From: Polyangium sp. 15x6
GTDB lineage: Bacteria; Myxococcota_A; Polyangia; Polyangiales; Polyangiaceae
Direction: 5' to 3'
Length of the DNA stretch: 64,000 nt
NCBI RefSeq assembly: GCF_029960785.1
Contig: NZ_JASBQE010000046.1
Coordinates: 31,504-95,503 of the forward strand
Below the pieces are notes generated by a model. The model was not told the origin of the DNA and did not search any database. It worked only from the letters and a program-made list of their open reading frames with translations. Positions 34,386-41,385 of this stretch are shown here, piece by piece (within the stretch, counting starts at the first letter, position 1; the number at the start of each line of letters is the position of its first letter). The position numbers and the translations under genes were made by a program.

Positions 34386-34667
34386 CGCTGGGGCGTTGCC
34401 CCAGGCCCCACCGGGGCTATCCGCCCCTGGACCCGGACCAGCGCAAGCGCTGGACCTTTGGTCGATGAACTGCGCGATGCGCAGTTCATCGAACAGGCCG
34501 AGGCAAGACAGCCGCGCTGCCCTTTCGACTGGCGACGCGGTCCAACGGGCCCGGTGGAAGAACTGCGCATCGCGCAGTTCTTCCACCCCGAGTCCAGCGC
34601 TTGCGCTGGTTCGGGTCGAGGGGCGAACAGCCCCCGCGGGGTCCGGGGCAGAGCCCCGGCGCGGCGG
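34386..34667. repeat. dispersed palindromic repeat, copy C (inverted)
   Basis: Same element in the opposite orientation: it opens with CTGGGGCGTTGCCCCAG (the reverse of the copy A right end), then the CGATG-type palindrome (about 34463-34491), a reversed centre (CCCTTTCGACTGGCGACG), the GGAAG-type palindrome (about 34554-34586) and the GCCCCGG end. It abuts the stop of the beta-helix gene at 34668. The remaining ~150 bp to 34237 hold no gene. Confidence 0.85.
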
Positions 34668-37600
34668 TCACTGCGGGAGGGGAGTCGGCGGCTCGAGCCC
34701 CGAGCTCTTGGCGCCGCAGGGGCCCGTAGGCTCGGGGCAGCCGCATTGGTTGTCGTGGCTGCCGTCGAAGGACCAGGTGTAGCCGGCGGAGTCCTCCCCG
34801 TTCAGATCGAAGGCGTGGCACGCGAGCTCGCTCGAGACGAGCTGAATGGAGCCGCCGAAATTGGCGACGCCCGCTCGAGCGTTGTTTTCTAGCTGGGTTT
34901 TCGTGATGACGACGGAGGGGGGCAGGCTACCCCATTCGTCGTCCGGAGCGGAGAATACAGCGATTCCATCTCCAAGGGCGCCATTCGCATTGGGGAGGGT
35001 CCCATCCACGAGCGTCGACTCGATCGTCGCGTCCGAGTTGATCACGCAAATGCCCACTTCGTGATTGCTCCGGATGATGGACGCGTGCACGCCGGCGCTC
35101 GCCCGCTCGCCATTCCTGTTATCCGGTTGGACGTGAATACCACGCCCGAACCACCCATCTTCCCTGAGCTGGGTGTCTCGCACGACGCTTGCGTCGATCA
35201 ACACATCCGAGCCCCCCACGTAGATGCCCATCTCATCGTTGTTCTCGATGAGCGACGCCGTCACGGCGACGCTCGCATGTTCTCCCGTCTCCGCGTCGCT
35301 CTCCAGACCGACACCAGCAAACTCGTTTCCCCTCACCACGGTCGTCTCGATGACCGCGTCCGAGCCTCCGACGAACACGCCGTGCATCTGGTTCTGCTCG
35401 ATCACACAAGCGCGCACCGTGGCATGCGATCGCTGCCTCGGGCTTGGGGAGCCTGCCGCGCTGGGTATCGATTGTACGTTGATTCCCCGGCCCTGCTTCT
35501 CGAGTCCGCCCGCCGAGGTATCACGAACGACCGTGCTCTCGATGAGCGCGTCCGCACCACCTACGGAGATGCCAGCGCTATGGTTTTTCTGGATGTCGGA
35601 GCGTCGAACCGTCAACGTCGCCTGCGCTTCCATCTCCGCGACGGATATGACCTCGATGCCCCGCCCGGACTCCACCGTTTCGTCAGGCATGGTTTCCCGT
35701 ACGGCGCTTCCGTCGATTTCCATGTCCGAGCCCGTCACCAGCACGCCAGTACGGTGGTTCTTCTCGACGAGCGAATGAATCAGCCTCACGCTGGCGCGCT
35801 CCGGCGGATTGTCGCGGTCCTCTGCCGCGATGCCAATTCCATCGTTCCCGTTCGCGTCGGGTCGAGTCCCCCGGACCACCGTCGCCTCGATGCTGACCTC
35901 GGCCCCCCCCGCGAACACGCCGACTTCGTGGTTGTCTTCGATGAGACAATCCACCACGGCGACCTTCGAGCGGGGCTCGTGAGGGGGGGTCGCCACGCTG
36001 ATCGCCCATCCGGACTTTCCTTCGTCGTCCAGTTCGGTTGCTCGGATCGTCGTGGCCTCGACCAGGGCATCTGCATGGACCACACGCAAGCCGATGTTGT
36101 TGTTGTTTTCGAGCAGCGATCCGCGGATCGTGGCCTTCGAGCGGCTGCCCGAGCCGAGCCCGCCATTCAGGTTGATGCCCGCGTCGAGCGTATCATCCCC
36201 GCTGGGCAGGGTCTCCCGGATCACCGTCGTTTCGATCAACCCCTCCGAATCTATCAGAAAGACCCCTGCCCCATGATTTTCCTCGATGAGCGATGCGCGT
36301 ACCGTCAGGTTCGAGCGTTCCTCTGGTCCGTCCCCCTCGCTGGTGACACCCCTGCCGAACAGCCCGCTGCCTTCGGGGAGTGTCCTCCGTACGACCGTCG
36401 CTTCGATCAGCGCGTCCGATCTCGATACGTAGATGCCAGCTTCATGGTTTTCTTCCAGGAACGACCCGCGGACCGTCGCATTGGATCGCCCTGCCGCCGC
36501 GTCCTCCACCTGGATACCCCGCCCAAAGTGCCCATTGCCGTTGGTCTGCGTCCCCGTCACCGCCGTCGCCTCGACGAGCAGATCGGAGGCCGCGAGGTAG
36601 ATACCTACCTCGTGGTTTCGTTCGATGCTCGAACCGCGCACCGTGACGTTGGCCCGGTTCGCATCCTCCGCCTGAGCGTGGACGCCTCTTCCTGCCTTCC
36701 CACCGGCGTCGGTCTTCGTCTCGCGCACCACCGACCGCTCGATCGCAACGGTGGCTCCCGCCGCCAATACACCCGCCACGGCCGCGCGCTCGACGAGAGA
36801 GTTCGTCAGCCAGATCTCCGCTGGGCTCGAATTTGCAGCCACCGCTCCGATCCCGAGCTCTGCGGTGTCGTGGATCCGAACTGCATCCAGCACGACGCCG
36901 ACCGACGTAATCGCAATGCCGGACTTCGGGCCCGTGATCGAGACCCCTCGCACCTCGCTCGCGCTCGCAGCCGTTCCTTTGATCAAGATCGCCGTGAAGG
37001 AGGCGGTGGTCCCGACGATCTCCACCATCGATGGGCACCTCCCCCATAACTTCACCGCCTTCCCCTGGATGCTCACATTTCCCGTGTACGTGCCCGCGGC
37101 AATCGCGACGATCGCGCCAGGCGCCGCCGCGTTCACCGCGGCCTGGAGGGTCTTCCATGGCTTGGCCTGCGAGCCATCGCCGTCATTCAGCGGATAGGCC
37201 GCGTTCACATGCTCCGTGGTCGCATCGACCGGAATGTCCCCCCAATCTCCATTCCCGCACGGCGCAACCTCTCGGCAAACCGTGTCTCCCGGCACGGCCA
37301 TCATGCCATCGGGACAAGGATCCGGCGGCAGGATCGGCTCACAGCCTCGATGGCCATCGGGCACGAATCCCTCGCCGCACATCTCCGGCGGGATCCCCGC
37401 CACCGCGCAACCACCCCCTACCTTCTCCATCTCCCCTGGCGGACACGCCATGTCCGGCGGCAACCCTGCAGGCGCGCAACCACCCCCTTCCAACTCCCAT
37501 TCCCCCGGCGGACATGCCATCTCCGGCAATCCCGCAGGCCAGCACCGGCCATCCTCGAGCAACAGCTCTCCCGGAGGGCACGTCTTCGGCGGCCCAGGCG

Positions 37601-37694
37601 CCACAGGAACCTCCGGGTCCTGCGAGCATCCCCCGAGCGCTAGCAGCACGAGCAGCAGCGGGAACAAAGGGTCTCTCGGCGTACGATGATTCAT
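34668..37694 (-). CDS. large beta-helix repeat lipoprotein
   Basis: A 1008-residue lipoprotein (lipobox LALGGC at residue about 23). Residues about 30-150 hold four to five short Cys-rich units of the form CPPGE..E.GGC.PAGLPP.MA. A 'DUF1565-like' start (NDGDGSQAKPWKTLQAAVNAAAPGAIVAIAAGTYTG) then leads into a right-handed beta-helix. About eleven ~65-residue repeats follow, each with V(R)xTxP...GRGI...RS..TVR.SLIEENHE.GIYV..SDALIE.TVV. No catalytic site was seen. It probably forms a long surface filament or adhesin. It is divergent from the FHA/sigma-54 activator (243 bp), with repeat copy C at its 3' end. Confidence 0.85.
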   Translation of the reverse strand: MNHRTPRDPLFPLLLVLLALGGCSQDPEVPVAPGPPKTCPPGELLLEDGRCWPAGLPEMACPPGEWELEGGGCAPAGLPPDMACPPGEMEKVGGGCAVAGIPPEMCGEGFVPDGHRGCEPILPPDPCPDGMMAVPGDTVCREVAPCGNGDWGDIPVDATTEHVNAAYPLNDGDGSQAKPWKTLQAAVNAAAPGAIVAIAAGTYTGNVSIQGKAVKLWGRCPSMVEIVGTTASFTAILIKGTAASASEVRGVSITGPKSGIAITSVGVVLDAVRIHDTAELGIGAVAANSSPAEIWLTNSLVERAAVAGVLAAGATVAIERSVVRETKTDAGGKAGRGVHAQAEDANRANVTVRGSSIERNHEVGIYLAASDLLVEATAVTGTQTNGNGHFGRGIQVEDAAAGRSNATVRGSFLEENHEAGIYVSRSDALIEATVVRRTLPEGSGLFGRGVTSEGDGPEERSNLTVRASLIEENHGAGVFLIDSEGLIETTVIRETLPSGDDTLDAGINLNGGLGSGSRSKATIRGSLLENNNNIGLRVVHADALVEATTIRATELDDEGKSGWAISVATPPHEPRSKVAVVDCLIEDNHEVGVFAGGAEVSIEATVVRGTRPDANGNDGIGIAAEDRDNPPERASVRLIHSLVEKNHRTGVLVTGSDMEIDGSAVRETMPDETVESGRGIEVISVAEMEAQATLTVRRSDIQKNHSAGISVGGADALIESTVVRDTSAGGLEKQGRGINVQSIPSAAGSPSPRQRSHATVRACVIEQNQMHGVFVGGSDAVIETTVVRGNEFAGVGLESDAETGEHASVAVTASLIENNDEMGIYVGGSDVLIDASVVRDTQLREDGWFGRGIHVQPDNRNGERASAGVHASIIRSNHEVGICVINSDATIESTLVDGTLPNANGALGDGIAVFSAPDDEWGSLPPSVVITKTQLENNARAGVANFGGSIQLVSSELACHAFDLNGEDSAGYTWSFDGSHDNQCGCPEPTGPCGAKSSGLEPPTPLPQ

Positions 37695-37937
37695 CTACAG
37701 CAGCATACAGGCACGCTGCGAACGTCGTGGGGTTCATTGGGGCGCCGGCCCGAGGCGGCTGCGAATCGAAGGCGCGCGGCAGATCCGTGGGGCGCCTCGA
37801 TGCGCGACCCCGGGTCGGAACGACCGGAACGCTATCCCGCTCCCGCTCCCCTTTTGCGCTCCCGCTCCCACCCCCTGACGCGCCGCTTCCTCCGGCCCTC
37901 GTTTTCCCGTACCCTCGGCCTCGGAGATCAGGACAGG

Positions 37938-39350
37938 ATGGGTCAGGTGGATCGGCAGGAGCAACGAGGGGCGCTCGAGCTCGTGGTGTACGCCGCGGGG
38001 GACGAGGCCGCGGCCACCGTCCTGCCGAAGACGGGCAGCGTCACCATCGGGCGCGGAGAGGGCAACGACGTGCGCATCGACGATGCGTCCGTCTCGCGCC
38101 GGCATGCCGTGCTCCACGTCGGGCCCGTGCTTCGCATCGAGGACAAGGGCAGCGCGAACGGTACGTTCGTGCGCAAGAGCGAGGACAAAGGCAGCGCCGT
38201 CGAGACCCGCCGCGTGCATCGCCTGCCCGGTGAGACGTTCGCGGTCGAGCTCGGGGATTGTATCGTCCTCGGCTCCGTCATCGCCGTCGTCCGGAGGGCG
38301 CGGCACGAGGAGGGGCCGAAGGCCGCGGAAGAGGCGCGGCGCGGCGCCACGAGCCGCGTCGTCGTCGCGGATCCCAGCATGCGCGCGCTGCACGAGGAGG
38401 CGCGCAGGGCCGCGGGATCGCCGTTCAACGTGCTCCTGCTCGGCGAGACCGGCGTCGGCAAGGAGATCCTCGCGCGGGCCATTCACGAGGCCTCGCCGCG
38501 GCGGGGCAAGCCGTTCGTGGCCGTGCACTGCGCCGCGCTGAGCGAGACGCTGCTCGAGAGCGAGCTCTTCGGGCACAAGAAGGGCTCGTTCACCGGCGCG
38601 ACCGAGGACAAGAAGGGGCTTTTCGAAGCGGCCGACGGCGGCACCGTGCTGCTCGACGAGATCGGCGAGCTGTCGCCTTCGGTGCAGGTCAAGCTCCTGC
38701 GCGTGCTCGAAGATCGCGCGGTGCTCCGGATCGGCGCGGTCGCGCCGCGGCCCGTCGACGTGCGGTTCATCGCGGCCACGAACCGGGATCTGGAGGCCGA
38801 GGCGCTGCGCGGGACGTTCCGGCAGGACCTCTTCTACCGGCTGAACGGGATCACCTTCGTCGTGCCGCCGCTGCGCGAGCGGACCGCGGAGATCGCACAG
38901 CTCGCCGCGTTTTTCCTCGAGGACGCGTGGAAGAAGCTCGAGCGCAAGGGCGAGCCTTCCATCGCGAAGGAGGCGCGGGAGATGCTCGAGCGGCACCCGT
39001 TCCCGGGCAACGTGCGCGAGCTGAAGAACGCGATGGAGCGGGCCGCGGTGCTCTGCGCCGGCGACACCGTGCTGCCGGAGCACCTGCCGCCGCGGATCGC
39101 GCGGCCGTCGGGGCCACCGTCCTCGCGCGCCGTGGCCCCGGTCGCGGCGGTGCAGACGGCGACGCAGCGGATCACGGAGCTCGACGTGAACGAGGCGCAG
39201 AAGCGGCTCGACGAGAAGCAGCGGATCCTCGACGCGCTGGAGAAATGCGCCCACAATCAGACGCGCGCGGCCGAGATGCTGGGGATCTCGCGGCGGACGC
39301 TGGTGTCGCGCCTCGAAGAGTACGATTTGCCGCGGCCGAGGAAGAGGTAA
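37938..39350 (+). CDS. FHA-domain sigma-54-dependent transcriptional activator
   Basis: A 470-residue regulator. An FHA domain lies at about 30-100 (GSVTIGRGEGNDVRIDDASVSRRHAVL, SANGTFV), followed by an AAA+ sigma-54 interaction domain: Walker A GETGVGKE, the loop GSFTGA (canonical GAFTGA with A to S), Walker B GGTVLLDEIGEL, and R-finger region NVRELKNAMERA. The C-terminal Fis-type HTH is NQTRAAEMLGISRRTLVSRL. The FHA replaces a receiver domain, so activation is expected to depend on Ser/Thr phosphoproteins, fitting the kinase-rich genome. The start at 37938 has a weak AGGACAGG site; the frame is open to 37686. A Cys-rich gene follows 10 bp later. Confidence 0.93.
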   Translation: MGQVDRQEQRGALELVVYAAGDEAAATVLPKTGSVTIGRGEGNDVRIDDASVSRRHAVLHVGPVLRIEDKGSANGTFVRKSEDKGSAVETRRVHRLPGETFAVELGDCIVLGSVIAVVRRARHEEGPKAAEEARRGATSRVVVADPSMRALHEEARRAAGSPFNVLLLGETGVGKEILARAIHEASPRRGKPFVAVHCAALSETLLESELFGHKKGSFTGATEDKKGLFEAADGGTVLLDEIGELSPSVQVKLLRVLEDRAVLRIGAVAPRPVDVRFIAATNRDLEAEALRGTFRQDLFYRLNGITFVVPPLRERTAEIAQLAAFFLEDAWKKLERKGEPSIAKEAREMLERHPFPGNVRELKNAMERAAVLCAGDTVLPEHLPPRIARPSGPPSSRAVAPVAAVQTATQRITELDVNEAQKRLDEKQRILDALEKCAHNQTRAAEMLGISRRTLVSRLEEYDLPRPRKR

Positions 39351-39360
39351 CGAGGCGTCC

Positions 39361-40044
39361 ATGGCGGAGCGGGGTCGCTTGTCCCATCGGCTGATCCTGG
39401 GCGTCTTCTGCGTCGGCGCGCTGCTCGGCGCGTACCGGGACGGCGACGGAGCCGGCGGCGCTCCCGAACACGCGTCGCTCCGGCCGGAGACGCCCCCGGG
39501 CGGCGGCGCCGGCGGCAACGGCAACGTTTGCGAGGGGGAGATCCTGCGCTGCAAGAACAACCCCACGCGGCTCTGCGACTGCGGCTACATCTGCCCGGAC
39601 GATGCGTGCTTGCCGGCGCCGCCGAACTGCGAAGAGCACACGGATTGCCCGAGCGGAGTCTGCGAGGGCGGCAAGTGCAGGTGTATCGAAGCCCCCGGGG
39701 TCGACCAGTGCAACCCGAAGGTGTCGGACAAGCATACCTATACGTGCAACAGCGCCGGCTTTTGCATGCAGCTGCCCGATCAATGCAACGTGGAGGGCGC
39801 GCCGTGCGGCGACGACGGGATTTGTCGGCGCTCGCAGTGTCACGAGCGTTGCTCGTCGGATCGCGATTGCCCCGCGAGCCTCGTCTGCAAGAAAGACCGA
39901 TTCTGCGGGGCCGCGCTCGTGCCGGACGGCCCGCCGCTGATGTATTCGTGCGCCGCGGGCGGCGGCAAGGGGGACGGGGGAGACGCGTGGCTCTTCGTGA
40001 TCGTCGGGATCGCCGCGACGATCAGGGCAAGAAGCCGAAGGTGA
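39361..40044 (+). CDS. Cys-rich secreted protein with C-terminal sorting-like tail
   Basis: A 227-residue exported protein. An N-terminal signal (HRLILGVFCVGALLGA) is followed by a Gly-rich spacer and about 20 cysteines in EGF-like/Dickkopf-like spacing (CEGEILRCKNNPTRLCDCGYICPDDAC, CSSDRDCPASLVCKKDRFC). The C-terminus is Cys-Ala-Ala-Gly-rich, then a single hydrophobic stretch (DAWLFVIVGIAATI) and RARSRR, resembling a MYXO-CTERM surface-sorting tail though the usual GC-rich Cys motif is reduced. It is 10 bp after the sigma-54 activator. Its last 23 bp overlap the convergent gene at 40022. Confidence 0.7.
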   Translation: MAERGRLSHRLILGVFCVGALLGAYRDGDGAGGAPEHASLRPETPPGGGAGGNGNVCEGEILRCKNNPTRLCDCGYICPDDACLPAPPNCEEHTDCPSGVCEGGKCRCIEAPGVDQCNPKVSDKHTYTCNSAGFCMQLPDQCNVEGAPCGDDGICRRSQCHERCSSDRDCPASLVCKKDRFCGAALVPDGPPLMYSCAAGGGKGDGGDAWLFVIVGIAATIRARSRR

Positions 40045-41383
40045 GCTGAGGGACCCAGAGCTGCATGAGTCCGTGCGCGGTCTGCAGCCCTTGCCCGGAG
40101 ACGTCGGCGATGGTCTCCGGCGCGCAGGCGACGCCGTTGTCGCCGCCGGGCGGGCAGGGCGCCTGCGCGTCGAAGGCGCGGCCATTGAAGATATTTCCTT
40201 GCGCCAGGAAAAGGATGTAGCCGAGGGACAAACCCACGCGGAGGCCGCCGAGCTTCGCCTCGATGCCGACCTCCGGCATGAGGAACGTGGGCGCGGAGCG
40301 GAGGACGGTGCTCGTGCCCGAAAAGATGAGCGGCGAGGCATGGCCACGATCGTCGCGGCCGACGCCGCTCACCGGATCGGAGGATTGCGCGGCGACGAGG
40401 CCGAGGGAGCCGCGGAAGACGGCTCGCAACCGCGGACCGAGGTCGAGCCGATACCCGACCGCGGGCCCCATGAACGGGCCGCGCAGCGAGAGCTTGTGCG
40501 AGAGCGTGTACGTGACGGTCGAGATGCCGTCCGGGACCGGGACATCCCGCGTGAGCGTGCGCTCGAACGTCGATTCGACGGAGAAGAAGCCGGTGAAGAG
40601 CTCGACGGAGACGTTGTTCGCCGTGATGTAGCCGCCGCGCGCGCCGGCGAGGAATCCGCTCGCGAAGGGGCAATGGTCCACGCAGACGCTCTGAGAATCG
40701 CGCTCGGCATTGCTATCCATGGAGGCGCCGAGCGTGGGGCCGCCGAAGGCCTGGGCGAACCAGCCCTGCGAGCGCGCAGGCGGCGGGGGCGGTTGCCCGG
40801 GGCCGACCACGATGCGCAGCGATTCGCCGGCCGGGAGGTCGTGATCGAGCAGCACGGCCCTTCGGTTGACGCGCACGGTGTGGTGGCCGGCGGGCAGGTA
40901 GAGAGGGCATTCGCGCGGCAGGAGGCCGATTTCTTTTCCGTCGACGTGGAGCGCGCCCTCGCCGTCGACGACGTGGAGGGTGGCGACGAGGCCGCGCAGG
41001 CGCCGCACGTCGTCGATGAGCGCTTTTTGCTCCTCGGGCGTGAGCTCGCCGCGGAATCGATCGAGGACCTCTTCGTAAAGCGGGATCGCCTCGGCCGCGC
41101 GGCCGAGCTTGTCGAGGCAAACGGCGGCGTTTTTCGTGTTCGACTTGCGCGGGAGGATGTCGCGGGAGGCGAGGTAGCGGGCGAGCGCGCGCTCGAGCTT
41201 GCCCTCGCCTTCGAGCGCGCGGCCCTCCTGGAAGAGCTTCTGGGCCTTGTCCTTGTCCGCGGGCGAGAGCGCGCGCGGCGGCGGGTAGGGGCGGCAGGCC
41301 GACGCGGGGCGCGGGGCGAGGAGCGCGGCGGCGCCGAGGAGCATCACGAGGCCGATTCCGAGGGCGTTTCGGGGGGCGCGCAT
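40022..41383 (-). CDS. secreted TPR/PEGA-like protein with C-terminal outer-membrane-barrel-like region
   Basis: A 453-residue exported protein (signal peptide through PRPASACRPY). A TPR-like segment (AQKLFQEGRALEGEGKLERALARYLAS) and a PEGA-like beta stretch (LHVVDGEGALHVDGKEIGLLPRECPLYLPAGHHTVRVNRR) cover about residues 45-200. The last 230 residues alternate aromatic strands typical of outer-membrane beta-barrels (FLAGARGGYITANNVSVELFTGFFSVEST, GLRVGLSLGYILFL) and end in an aromatic strand QLTFGFLP. The ATG is 2 bp after the stop of the kinase-nSTAND gene, so the two are translationally coupled. Compare the PEGA-kinase operon at 11883-15122. Confidence 0.75.
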   Translation of the reverse strand: MRAPRNALGIGLVMLLGAAALLAPRPASACRPYPPPRALSPADKDKAQKLFQEGRALEGEGKLERALARYLASRDILPRKSNTKNAAVCLDKLGRAAEAIPLYEEVLDRFRGELTPEEQKALIDDVRRLRGLVATLHVVDGEGALHVDGKEIGLLPRECPLYLPAGHHTVRVNRRAVLLDHDLPAGESLRIVVGPGQPPPPPARSQGWFAQAFGGPTLGASMDSNAERDSQSVCVDHCPFASGFLAGARGGYITANNVSVELFTGFFSVESTFERTLTRDVPVPDGISTVTYTLSHKLSLRGPFMGPAVGYRLDLGPRLRAVFRGSLGLVAAQSSDPVSGVGRDDRGHASPLIFSGTSTVLRSAPTFLMPEVGIEAKLGGLRVGLSLGYILFLAQGNIFNGRAFDAQAPCPPGGDNGVACAPETIADVSGQGLQTAHGLMQLWVPQLTFGFLP

Positions 41384-41385
41384 CA

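Noticed and set aside
37734..39566. 610-residue minus-strand open frame
   Set aside because: Antisense to the FHA-sigma-54 activator and Cys-rich gene; no domain.
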